From Streptomyces sp. YIM 130001 (GTDB lineage: Bacteria > Actinomycetota > Actinomycetes > Streptomycetales > Streptomycetaceae), in assembly GCF_003574445.1 (NCBI RefSeq), contig NZ_KZ984575.1:1-61664 (forward strand): a DNA stretch of 61,664 bases, written 5' to 3'. Below the pieces are notes generated by a model. It saw only the letters and a list, made by a program, of their open reading frames with translations. It did not search any database and was not told the origin of the DNA. The position numbers and the translations under genes are program-made. Each line of letters opens with the position of its first letter. Positions within the stretch are counted from its first letter, which is position 1. Shown here one piece after another: positions 24,468 through 32,572 of the stretch.

Positions 24468-26005
24468 GCCCCGCCCTCGTCTTCCACGCGCTCGCCTTCG
24501 CCGTCACCCGGGACGCCGCGCTCTCCCCCGTCGGCCACCGCCACCGGCAGGAACACCGCCACCTCGTACCCCCCGTCGTCCAGGCCCTCCGCCGTCATCT
24601 CACCGCCCAGCATCGACACCCGCTCCCGCATCCCCGTCAGCCCGTGCCCGGCCCCCGGCGACGGGGGAACCTCAGCCGTCGGCGGACCGTTCACCACGCG
24701 CAGCCCGAGCCCGCCCAGCACGTAGGCCACCTCCACCTGCGCCGTCGCACCCGGCGCGTGCCGCATCGCATTGCTGAGCGCCTCCTGCACGATGCGGTAC
24801 GCGGACAGCCCGACGCCCTGCGGCAGTTCACGCACCGCACCGGTGACCGTCTGCTGCACCGTCAGCCCCGTGTCACGGACGTTCGCGAGCAGCGCGTCCA
24901 GGTCGGCGAGCGTCGGCTGCGGCGCGTCCGGCGCCTCGTAGTCCTCCGCGCGGACGACACCGAGCACCCGGCGCAGCTCGGCGAGCGCGGCGACCGCGTT
25001 CTCCCGGATCGTGGCGAACGCCTGCGCCAGCTCGGGCGGCGGGTTCTCCACCCGGTACGGCGCCGCCTCGGCCTGGATCGCCACCACGGACATGTGGTGC
25101 GCGACGACATCGTGCAGCTCGCGGGCGATCGTCGTGCGCTCCTCGAGCAGGAAGCGCTTCGAACGCTCGGCCCGGGTGACCTCCTCCTTGGCGACGACCT
25201 CCCGCTCCTTCGCCGCCACCTCCTGCTCCTTGGCCGCCACCTCGAGACGCGCCGAGGTCCAGCCGTGCACCAGGAGCGCACCCGACAGGAGCAGGGCGGA
25301 CGCCACCCCCATCCCGACGATCTCGTCCGCCCCGTCCTCGCCCGTCACCCAGGCGACCACGATTCCGGACACCACGGTGAGCACCCACATCTCGCCGGCG
25401 ATCCGGGGCCCGGAGAAACGCAGCACCACCTGCACGATCACCACCAGATGGGCGACGAACCCGGCGACCGACCAGGGATACGTCGCCTCCCAGCCCCCCA
25501 CCCACGTGGCCGCCAGGAGCGCCATGGTCCCCAGCGAGATCCAGAAGGCCCCCACCGGACGGAACAGGCTGAGCACCACGGGGAACGCCGTGAACACCGC
25601 GACGCCCGCCTGCTCCCCGGCGGTGGACTGCCACGACCCGCCCGTGATGCCCAACAGGAACACCAAGGCGGCCAGCGCGAGCACCACGGCGTGCGGCAGC
25701 CAGCGCGCCGATCGCCGCCACCTGTCGGGTATCCGGCGCAGCACCCGGGACTCGCCCTCGACCAGTGGCGGCAGCGGCCGGAAGACGAAGGCTCCGGTGA
25801 CCAGGTCGGCCTGCAGGGAGCCCAGCGCATTGCGCAGCATGCGGCCCTCCGTGTGGAGGCCCTTGGCCGCCGCGCCGGGATCTGCGGAGCGCGGGGCACC
25901 GGTCGAGCCGGGCGGGGGACTTGAGGCGTTCGCGGTCTCGTTCACACCCAGAACGGTAGGGGGAACCACCGGAGCGGTCGTCACCAGCGAGGAGGGTCCT
26001 CGCAC
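24464..26005 (-). CDS. Sensor histidine kinase, HisKA_3 type, with coiled linker
   Basis: The product has up to 513 residues. Four or five membrane helices lie between about residues 105 and 255 (HAVVLALAALVFLLGITGG, GVAVFTAFPVVLSLFRPVGA, ISLGTMALLAATWVGGWEA). A charged coil follows, with the repeats VAAKEQEVAAKEREVVAKEE, then the H-box TTIARELHDVVAHHMSVVAI. ATPase motifs include VQEALSNAMRHA (N box) and GHGLTGMRERVSMLGGEM (G2). The GTG used is one of two possible starts; another GTG 60 bases in gives VNETANASSPP. Signal transfer through the coil is typical of these sensors. Its partner regulator overlaps downstream. Confidence 0.88.
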   Translation of the reverse strand: MRGPSSLVTTAPVVPPTVLGVNETANASSPPPGSTGAPRSADPGAAAKGLHTEGRMLRNALGSLQADLVTGAFVFRPLPPLVEGESRVLRRIPDRWRRSARWLPHAVVLALAALVFLLGITGGSWQSTAGEQAGVAVFTAFPVVLSLFRPVGAFWISLGTMALLAATWVGGWEATYPWSVAGFVAHLVVIVQVVLRFSGPRIAGEMWVLTVVSGIVVAWVTGEDGADEIVGMGVASALLLSGALLVHGWTSARLEVAAKEQEVAAKEREVVAKEEVTRAERSKRFLLEERTTIARELHDVVAHHMSVVAIQAEAAPYRVENPPPELAQAFATIRENAVAALAELRRVLGVVRAEDYEAPDAPQPTLADLDALLANVRDTGLTVQQTVTGAVRELPQGVGLSAYRIVQEALSNAMRHAPGATAQVEVAYVLGGLGLRVVNGPPTAEVPPSPGAGHGLTGMRERVSMLGGEMTAEGLDDGGYEVAVFLPVAVADGGERGVPGDGEGERVEDEGGA

Positions 26006-26053
26006 CTCCGTCCCAAGTACTACGCGAGCCCCCTGCCCGCCCGACGCCCTGCC

Positions 26054-26878
26054 TCATCCCGCCCGGAACGCGTCCGCGTGCGCGGCCGCCCACTCGGCGA
26101 ACGTACGGGCCGGCCGGCCCGTCACCCGCGGCACCACGTCGTTGACCGTGCGGCCCTCGAGCGGAGTGTTGCCATAGACCTCGATGAGGAAGGCGATGGT
26201 GTCCTCGGGCATGCCGTACGACCGCCAGGCGGCCTGCGCCTCGTCGGCGGACAGCTCGACCAGCTCGACCGCGCGGCCCCGCGCCGCCGCGATCGCCTCC
26301 GTCTTGTCGGTGAGCGAGAGCACCTCGGGCCCGGTGATCAGGTACTCGCGGCCCGCGTGACCCTCCTCGATGAGCGCCACCGCGGCCACCGCGCCGATGT
26401 CGCCCTCGTGCACCATGGCGCTCAGACGGTCCGCGTAGGGCTCGCGGACCTCGTCGTTCTCCTTGATGCCGGGCGCCCACTCGAGGGCGTTCGACATGAA
26501 CTCGACCGGCATCACGACCGTCCAGTCGAGCCCGCTCTCGCGCACCGCGTTCTCCATCGGCGTCTCTCCGCCGCCGTGCAGCACGGTGAGCCGCCGTACA
26601 CCCGCGCGCTTCGCCAGCTCGGTGATCCGCGGGCCCGTGGTCAGCGGCGCGAACAACTCGCCGCCGAAGGTGATCAGATGCGCCGCGGACACCCCGTCGA
26701 AGGCGTCCCCCAGCGTGTCCGGGTCGGTGAGGTCGCCCCCGACGACCTCCACGCCCTCCGGGAACGCCGCACTGTCCGGACGCCGGGTCAGCACCCGGAC
26801 GCGCTCGCCGCGCTCGAGCAGCTCGCGCACGATCTCGCGTCCGACGCTTCCGGTGGCTCCGGTGACAAGAACAGTCAT
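26054..26878 (-). CDS. NAD(P)-binding NmrA/HSCARG-like protein
   Basis: The 274-residue product has the atypical short-chain reductase fold: VLVTGATGSVGREIVREL (Rossmann GxxGxxG), a strand ending VRVLTRRPDS (NADP-type Arg), VVGGDLTDPDTLGDAF and LTVLHGGGETPMENAVRESG. The active-site Tyr-x3-Lys of classical SDRs is not seen, as is usual for NmrA-like redox sensors or azoreductase/quinone-binding relatives. It starts at the ATG of MTVLVTG. The gene is upstream of the two-component genes on the same strand but probably transcribed apart from them. Confidence 0.85.
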   Translation of the reverse strand: MTVLVTGATGSVGREIVRELLERGERVRVLTRRPDSAAFPEGVEVVGGDLTDPDTLGDAFDGVSAAHLITFGGELFAPLTTGPRITELAKRAGVRRLTVLHGGGETPMENAVRESGLDWTVVMPVEFMSNALEWAPGIKENDEVREPYADRLSAMVHEGDIGAVAAVALIEEGHAGREYLITGPEVLSLTDKTEAIAAARGRAVELVELSADEAQAAWRSYGMPEDTIAFLIEVYGNTPLEGRTVNDVVPRVTGRPARTFAEWAAAHADAFRAG

Positions 26879-27057
26879 GACGGTGTACTCCCTCTTCGAC
26901 GGGGCCCGCGGCGAAGCTTCGCCGGACGGCGCCCCTCAGCGGCTCGTAGAACCACGATAGGAAGCCTTGCGGACAACTACGGTCCGCAAGAGCCGAGATG
27001 GCGGGCGGCAGCGGAGCCGCCCCGGAACTCACCCGCCCTCACGAGCGTTTCCCGGGA

Positions 27058-27660
27058 ATGCCACCGCCCCAGGACACCCCCATCGTCCGCCCCATCACCG
27101 ACGCCGACGTCCCCACCGCCGTCGACACCCTCGCCCGGTCCTTCGCCGACTACGCCTTCACCCGGCACGTCATCGCCGCGGACGGTCACGAGGACAGGAT
27201 CCGACGCTTCCAGGAACTCTGTCTGACCCGCATCGGGATGGTGTACGGCCGTGCCTGGGTCGCCGACGCCGGGCGCGCGGTCGCCGTCTGGACCACCCCC
27301 GACCAGGACCCCTCTCCCGCCTTCGCCGAGATCGGCACGCTCCTCGGCGACCTCGCCGGCGACCGGGCACCCGCCTACGAGTCCGCCGACCAGGCCCTCG
27401 CACCGCACCGACCGCAGGAGCCCGCATGGTTCCTCAACACGGTGGGCGTCATCCCCGAAGCCCAGGGCCGCGGCCTCGGCACCGCGGTACTGACCCCCGG
27501 CATCGAGGCGGCCGCACGCTCGGGTCACCCGGCGTTCCTGGAGACCTCCAGCGAGCGGAACGTCGCGTTCTACAAGCGCCTCGGCTTCGACGTCACCGCC
27601 GAGACCCCGCTCCCCGACGGCGGGCCCCGCACCTGGTGCATGCGCAGGGACCCACGGTAG
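27058..27660 (+). CDS. GNAT family N-acetyltransferase
   Basis: The 200-residue product shows TPIVRPITDADVPTAVDTLA, the acetyl-CoA loop WFLNTVGVIPEAQGRGLGTA (Q-G-R-G-L-G, motif A), and FLETSSERNVAFYKRLGFDV (motif B). Its layout matches actinobacterial family members in which this N-terminus is followed by a helical insert (LTRIGMVYGRAWVADAGRAV). The chosen ATG precedes the domain by 8 residues; an upstream ATG 60 bases earlier adds sequence with no domain support. It converges on the hydrolase gene with 26 bases between the stops. Substrate is unknown. Confidence 0.82.
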   Translation: MPPPQDTPIVRPITDADVPTAVDTLARSFADYAFTRHVIAADGHEDRIRRFQELCLTRIGMVYGRAWVADAGRAVAVWTTPDQDPSPAFAEIGTLLGDLAGDRAPAYESADQALAPHRPQEPAWFLNTVGVIPEAQGRGLGTAVLTPGIEAAARSGHPAFLETSSERNVAFYKRLGFDVTAETPLPDGGPRTWCMRRDPR

Positions 27661-27686
27661 GGCGGGAAAGAGGGGGCGGCTCGACG

Positions 27687-28622
27687 TCAGAACGCCAGCT
27701 GTGCGATCTCCTCCGCCACCACCGCACAGGCGTCCGCCGCCGGATCGATCAGCGGGAAGTGCCCCGTGCCCTCGAGCATCGTGAAGCCCACGACCTCCCC
27801 CGCCTTCGCCGCCGCATCCGCGTACGCCTCCGCCACGGCCGGCGGCACCACGACATCCGTACCGCCCTGCACGACGGTCGTCGCGATTCCCGTGGGCAGC
27901 AGCGCCGACGGATCGGCGAGAGCGCGCCGCTCCTCGAACCGGGCCTCCCCACCGAGCAGTTGGACCGGCGCACCGGAACAGACGTCCAGATCGCGTGCAG
28001 TCGTGAAGTCGGCGATCGGCGCCAGCGCCACCACCCCGCGCAGCGGCAGCGGACGCCGCAGGAACCACGGCACGTCCTCGGGCAGCACATGCCGCGACGC
28101 CGCCCACAGCGCGAGGTGACCCCCCGCCGAATGCCCGGTCAGAACGGTCCTGCGGGTATCAGCCAGCGGCAGATGCTCCCGTACGAGACCGGGCAGCAGG
28201 TCGAGCGCGTTCGCCACGTCGTCGAACGTCCCGGGCCAGCGTCCGGCGACCGGATCCCCGCCCCGCACCGGCTCGATTCCCGGACCCGCGCCCTGCCGCG
28301 GGATCTCTCCCGCGGCCGGAGGCTGCGCAGACCCCCACCCGCGCCGGTACTCCACATTGGCCACCGCGAACCCCCGCCGCGCCAGGAAGTCCGCGAACGG
28401 CGACAGATGCACCCGGTCGTACGGCGCCCGCCAGGCACCGCCGTGCAGGACGACGACGAGCGGGGCAGAACGGTCCGGCTCACCCCGCGGGGCGTAGAAG
28501 TCGACCACCTGGTCCGGGTGTTCGCCGTACGCGGCGGTCGCGTCCGGGGCGACGGGAGGATGCGAGAAGGCCGATGCCTCCTCGGCCGCGTCCCGTGCCC
28601 TCGCCTCTTCGGCGCCGTCCAT
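27687..28622 (-). CDS. Alpha/beta hydrolase, probable kynurenine formamidase
   Basis: The 311-residue product is an alpha/beta hydrolase: oxyanion motif LVVVLHGGAWRAPYDRVH (HGGxW, typical of AFMID/Bna7-type kynurenine formamidases and of related esterases), nucleophile elbow VLTGHSAGGHLALWAA, acid near VQGGTDVVVPPAVAEAY and catalytic histidine in EGTGHFPLIDP. It lies just downstream of kynureninase and tryptophan dioxygenase genes. This supports hydrolysis of N-formylkynurenine, the missing middle step. AGAGAGG precedes the ATG. A large hairpin lies between it and kynU, so expression may be attenuated or separate. A generic esterase remains possible. Confidence 0.75.
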   Translation of the reverse strand: MDGAEEARARDAAEEASAFSHPPVAPDATAAYGEHPDQVVDFYAPRGEPDRSAPLVVVLHGGAWRAPYDRVHLSPFADFLARRGFAVANVEYRRGWGSAQPPAAGEIPRQGAGPGIEPVRGGDPVAGRWPGTFDDVANALDLLPGLVREHLPLADTRRTVLTGHSAGGHLALWAASRHVLPEDVPWFLRRPLPLRGVVALAPIADFTTARDLDVCSGAPVQLLGGEARFEERRALADPSALLPTGIATTVVQGGTDVVVPPAVAEAYADAAAKAGEVVGFTMLEGTGHFPLIDPAADACAVVAEEIAQLAF

Positions 28623-28656
28623 GTCAGACCTCTCTGCTGTATCGATGACGTTGCCG

Positions 28657-28711
28657 CTACGGGGGCCGGCCGGCGTCCACCGAGGCGGGCGGACGCCGGC
28701 CGGCCCCGTAG
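28657..28711 (-). terminator. Large hairpin between kynU and the hydrolase gene
   Basis: A 21-base arm (28691-28711) pairs fully with 28657-28678 apart from a single bulged G; the loop is 12 bases. It sits between the kynU stop and the hydrolase start. It should terminate or attenuate read-through; there is no T-run. Confidence 0.75.
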
Positions 28712-28722
28712 CTCCCGGGGCT

Positions 28723-29973
28723 CTACCCCCGCAGGATCTCCGCCAGCACCCACGCCGCACGCTCCGCCTCGGCGAAGCCCACGTACAGCGGGGTGAAGCC
28801 GAAGCGCAGCACGTCGGGAGCACGGTAGTCGCCGACCACGCCGCGCGCGATCAGCTCCCCCATCACGGCCTCCGCGTCCGCGCACCGCAGCGCGACCTGA
28901 CTGCCCCGCTCCGCATGCGCCGCCGGCGTCACCGAAGCGACCCGGCCCTCGGGAACGTAACGCTCCACGCAGGTCAGGAAGAAGTCCGTCAGTGCGAGCG
29001 ACTTGGCGCGCACCGCGTCCACGGACACCCCGTCCCAGACCGCGAGCGCCGCCTCGAGCGCCGCCATGGACAGGATGTCCGGTGTCCCGACCCGGCCCCG
29101 CACGGCCCCGTCGGCCGGCTCGTACCCCGGAAGCATCCCGAAGGGCTCCGCGTGCGAGTTCCAGCCGGGCAACGGCGAGTCGAACGCGTCCTGGTGGCGG
29201 TGTGCCACATACAGGTACGCGGGCGAACCCGGGCCCCCGTTCAGGTACTTGTACGTGCAGCCCACCGCGAGGTCCACGCCGTGGTCGTCGAGCCCGACCG
29301 GCAGCGCGCCGGCCGTGTGGCACAGGTCCCACACCGTCACCGCCCCGGCCGCACGGGCCGCGGCGGTCAGGCCCGGCAGGTCGTGCAGGCGGCCGGTGCG
29401 GTAGTCGGCGTGGTTGGCGAGCACCGCCGCCGTGTCCGGGCCGACCGCGGCGGCCATCTCGCCGACCGGCAGCGCGCGGACCCGGCAGCCGGTGAGCCGG
29501 GCCGCGGATTCGGCGATGTACCCGTCCGTCGGGAACGTCGCCGAGTCCACCAGGATCTCGTCCCGCCCCGCCGCGGGACCGCCCGCGAGGCGGACCGCGG
29601 CGACCACTGCCTTGAACACGTTCACACTCGTCGAGTCGCCGACCACGACCTGGCCCGGCGCAGCCCCGACCAGCGGCGCGATCAGCTCACCGATCCGCTC
29701 GGGCGCCGTCCACCAGCCGGACTCCGTCCAGGAGCGGATCCGCAGCTCGCCCCACTCGCGGGCCACCGTGTCCGCGACCTCGGCGGGTACGGACACGGGC
29801 AACGCGCCCAGCGAGTTCCCGTCCAGGTAGACCGTGTCGTCGAGCACGAACTCCGCGCGCTTGCCACGCAGTTCGTCCTTCGCGTCGTACTCCGCCGCCG
29901 ACGCGGCCAACCGTTCCCGCGACGGGATCGGGCGGCGCCCCTCCTCCGAGTGCGCGGCCGACGGCTCAGACAT
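28723..29973 (-). CDS. kynU: Kynureninase
   Basis: The 416-residue product is a PLP enzyme of fold type I that cleaves kynurenine to anthranilate and alanine. Features: DTVYLDGNSLGALPVSVP near the N-terminus, VGDSTSVNVFKAVVAAVR, NHADYRTGRLHDLPGLT, the strand VTVWDLCHTAGALPVGLD (Asp binding the pyridine nitrogen), and VGCTYKYLNGGPGSPAYLYV with the Schiff-base lysine. The length is right. It overlaps the upstream dioxygenase gene by 8 bases, so the two are coupled. With the next hydrolase gene it makes a route from tryptophan to anthranilate. Confidence 0.96.
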   Translation of the reverse strand: MSEPSAAHSEEGRRPIPSRERLAASAAEYDAKDELRGKRAEFVLDDTVYLDGNSLGALPVSVPAEVADTVAREWGELRIRSWTESGWWTAPERIGELIAPLVGAAPGQVVVGDSTSVNVFKAVVAAVRLAGGPAAGRDEILVDSATFPTDGYIAESAARLTGCRVRALPVGEMAAAVGPDTAAVLANHADYRTGRLHDLPGLTAAARAAGAVTVWDLCHTAGALPVGLDDHGVDLAVGCTYKYLNGGPGSPAYLYVAHRHQDAFDSPLPGWNSHAEPFGMLPGYEPADGAVRGRVGTPDILSMAALEAALAVWDGVSVDAVRAKSLALTDFFLTCVERYVPEGRVASVTPAAHAERGSQVALRCADAEAVMGELIARGVVGDYRAPDVLRFGFTPLYVGFAEAERAAWVLAEILRG

Positions 29974-30787
29974 GGCTGCGCGCCGTCCACAGCTCGGGGA
30001 AGACGTTCTTGGCGGCACGTTTCTCCAGCCAGGCGACACCGGCGGAACCGCCGGTGCCCGTCTTGGAGCCCATCGCCCGCCTGGTCGCCACCAGATGATC
30101 GTTGCGCCAGCGCCACACCAGCTCGCCGACGTCCGTCAACGCCTCGCCGAGACGAGCCGGTTCGGCGCTCTCGTCACCGGAGTAGATCTCGGCCCAGACC
30201 GCCTCGACCTCGGGCGAGGGCTCGTAGCGCTGCGACACGTCCCGGCCGGTGACCGACTCGGGGATCGCGTATCCGCGACGGGCGAGCAGACGCAGCGCCT
30301 CGTCGTACAGGCTCGGCTCGTGCAGCGCCTTCTCCAGCTCGGCGTGCACACGCGGGGCGCCCCGGTGCGGGACGAGCATCGAGGCGGACTTCTCGGCGAG
30401 CAGGAACTCCATCCGCCGGTACATCGCCGACTGGAAGCCGGAGCCCTCGCCGAGAGCGCTGCGGTACGAGTTGAACTGGGCGGGGGTCAGCTGGGCGAGC
30501 GGCCGCCAGGAGGCGTTCAGCGCGTCCAGCTCACGGACGCTGCGCTTGAGCGCGGCGACCGCGGTCGGTATGTCGTCCGAGGCGAGCGCACGGGACGCCG
30601 TCTCCCACTCGTGGACGATCACTGTGAACCACAGCTCCATGACCTGGGTGGTGACCAGGAAGACCATCTCTCCGGGATCGTCCGAAAGAGGGTGCTGGAG
30701 GTGAGTGAGGACGTCGGCCTGGACGTAGTCCTCGTAAGGGGTGGTACCCGCGAAGTCGAGATGCGGATTTTCCGCGTCGTGGGACAT
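29966..30787 (-). CDS. kynA: Tryptophan 2,3-dioxygenase
   Basis: The 273-residue product is a heme dioxygenase that opens the indole ring of L-tryptophan to N-formylkynurenine. Motifs: TPYEDYVQADVLTHLQHPL, VTTQVMELWFTVIVHEWETA, TPAQFNSYRSALGEGSGFQS (substrate Arg and Ser/Gly loop), and VWRWRNDHLVATRRAMGSKT, in which the His is the proximal heme ligand, then GTGGSAGVAWL. It begins at the ATG of MSHDAENPH; the frame is open 62 codons further without support. First gene of the kynA-kynU pair. Such operons are commonly induced by tryptophan or its products; no operator is recognised. Confidence 0.96.
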   Translation of the reverse strand: MSHDAENPHLDFAGTTPYEDYVQADVLTHLQHPLSDDPGEMVFLVTTQVMELWFTVIVHEWETASRALASDDIPTAVAALKRSVRELDALNASWRPLAQLTPAQFNSYRSALGEGSGFQSAMYRRMEFLLAEKSASMLVPHRGAPRVHAELEKALHEPSLYDEALRLLARRGYAIPESVTGRDVSQRYEPSPEVEAVWAEIYSGDESAEPARLGEALTDVGELVWRWRNDHLVATRRAMGSKTGTGGSAGVAWLEKRAAKNVFPELWTARSHV

Positions 30788-30971
30788 CGCTGTCTCCTTG
30801 ATACGTGCCGGGTAGCGGTCCGCCCCTGCCGAAGCCGGCACGGGGGCCCCGGTCCCCACCGGCATCTTCGGCAACGTAACCGGAAAAGGGCAAGGCCCGC
30901 CTGGTCGACCCCGGCCGCCGGGGCCCTCCGGCGGGCCGGAAGGCCCTCGCGGGCAGTGGCAGACTTGCGGC

Positions 30972-31391
30972 ATGACGACTCACAAGAACCTGCTCGGCGG
31001 CCCCGACCCGACCCTCCTTCCGGAGAACGAGGAGGCGTACCGGCTGCTCGGCGAGGAGTCCGCGCCACCCGAGAAGGTCGCCGCGGACTTCCCCACCTTC
31101 TCGCTCGCCTGGGCGATGCTCGCCGACGACGCCTTCGCGGCGGAACGTGTCGTGGAGTCGTACGCGTACGCCCGTACCGGTTACCACCGCGGCCTCGACG
31201 CGCTGCGCCGGGCCGGCTGGAAGGGCCACGGGCCGGTCCCGTGGAGCCACCGCCCGAACCGCGGCTTCCTGCGCTGCCTGGCCGCCCTGACCCGCGCGGC
31301 CACCGCGATCGGCGAGACCGAGGAGGCGGACCGCTGCCGCCAGTTCCTCAAGGACAGCAGCGAAGAGGCCTACGCGGAACTGAAGCTGTAA
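30972..31391 (+). CDS. DUF3151 family protein
   Basis: The 139-residue product matches actinobacterial DUF3151: NLLGGPDPTLLPENEEAYRL, FSLAWAMLADDAFAAERVVE, SYAYARTGYHRGLDALRRAG and RGFLRCLAALTRAATAIGET. It is all-helical, with a TPR-like feel, and probably cytosolic. The family is, as I recall, often found next to fructose-bisphosphate aldolase; here the PTS and malY genes separate it from fba. No function is known. It is divergent from kynA with a 184-base spacer. Confidence 0.87.
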   Translation: MTTHKNLLGGPDPTLLPENEEAYRLLGEESAPPEKVAADFPTFSLAWAMLADDAFAAERVVESYAYARTGYHRGLDALRRAGWKGHGPVPWSHRPNRGFLRCLAALTRAATAIGETEEADRCRQFLKDSSEEAYAELKL

Positions 31392-31419
31392 CAGTTGCAG
31401 CTTCAACAGCCGTAGCTGA

Positions 31420-32568
31420 TCAGGCCTGCGCCCGCAGGCCGCGGACCAACGCCTGGATGCCCGCCTCCACCTTGGAGCGCGGGCATCCGACATTCACCCG
31501 CACATGCCCGGCACACCCGTACGTCCCACCAGGCATGATCGCCACCTTCTCGCGCTCGATCAGCACCCGCTGCAACACGTCGTCGTCCACGCCCAACGGC
31601 CGCAGATCGATCCACGCCAGGTAACCCGCCTCCGGCGGCCGCCAGCCGAGCTGCGGGAACGCCTCGTCGAGCCGCTCCCGCACCCGCTCCAGATTGCCCC
31701 GCAGATACCTGCCGAGCGCGTCCAGCCAGGGCCCGCCCTCCCGGTACGCCGCGATGTGCGCCACGATCGAGAGCACCGCCGGGGACGAGAGCCCGTCCGC
31801 GTCCTTCAGCGCCCGCAGATACCGCTCCCGCGACTCCGGATCGCCGATCAGACCGTAACTCCCGGTCAGCGCCGGGATGTTGAACGCCTTCGAGGCGGAC
31901 GTCACCACCGCCCAGCGCCCGGCACCGAACCGTGACCACGGCAGGTGACGATGCGGGGGATGCGTCAGATCGGCATGGATCTCGTCGGAGATCACCGCTA
32001 CGCCGTGCCGCGAGCAGAGCTCCGCCATGGTCCGCAGCTCGTCCTCGGTCCACACATGGCCCGTCGGGTTCTGCGGCGAGCACAGCAGCAGCACCGAGGT
32101 GTCGGGCAGCGCGAGGAGACGCTCCAGCCGCTCCGTGTCGTCGACCGGGCAGCCCAGCATCCGGCGCTCGTTCGCCTCGATCGTCTTCGGGAACGCGTCG
32201 TACGCCGGCGTGTGCACGACGACCCCGTCGCCCGGCTTCGACCAGAGCCGCAGCAGCTGCGAGACCTGGTAGACGACCGAGGGGCCGTACACGACGGACT
32301 CCGGGTCGATCCCGGTGTCGTGGCGGGTGGCGTACCAGTGCCGGACGGCACCGAGGAAGTCCTCGTGCCGCCAGCGCGAGTAGCCGAGCACACCGTGCTC
32401 GAGCCGGGTCCGCAGCGCCGCCAGAACCTCGGGTGCGGTCTCGAAGTCCATGTCGGAGATGGTGAACGGCAGCAGACCGGGTACACCGAAACGGTCCTCG
32501 ACGTAGTCCCACTGCGTGCACCAGGTGCCGTGTCGGTCCACCGGAGTGTCGAAGTCGTACGCGGGCAC
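31420..32568 (-). CDS. malY: PLP-dependent MalY/PatB family aminotransferase-like protein
   Basis: The 382-residue product is a fold-type I PLP protein of the MalY/PatB (cystathionine beta-lyase) group: TWCTQWDYVEDRFGVPGLLP, FTISDMDFETAPEVLAAL, VYGPSVVYQVSQLLRLWS, LLCSPQNPTGHVWTEDEL, VISDEIHADLTHP and AVVTSASKAFNIPALTGSYG with the PLP lysine. In Escherichia coli, MalY is a beta-cystathionase that also represses the maltose regulon. It follows a PTS glucose/maltose-type permease gene 4 bases away, the same pairing as malX-malY. The symbol reflects this pairing; a C-S lyase role alone is also possible. Confidence 0.87.
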   Translation of the reverse strand: MPAYDFDTPVDRHGTWCTQWDYVEDRFGVPGLLPFTISDMDFETAPEVLAALRTRLEHGVLGYSRWRHEDFLGAVRHWYATRHDTGIDPESVVYGPSVVYQVSQLLRLWSKPGDGVVVHTPAYDAFPKTIEANERRMLGCPVDDTERLERLLALPDTSVLLLCSPQNPTGHVWTEDELRTMAELCSRHGVAVISDEIHADLTHPPHRHLPWSRFGAGRWAVVTSASKAFNIPALTGSYGLIGDPESRERYLRALKDADGLSSPAVLSIVAHIAAYREGGPWLDALGRYLRGNLERVRERLDEAFPQLGWRPPEAGYLAWIDLRPLGVDDDVLQRVLIEREKVAIMPGGTYGCAGHVRVNVGCPRSKVEAGIQALVRGLRAQA

Positions 32569-32572
32569 GGTG

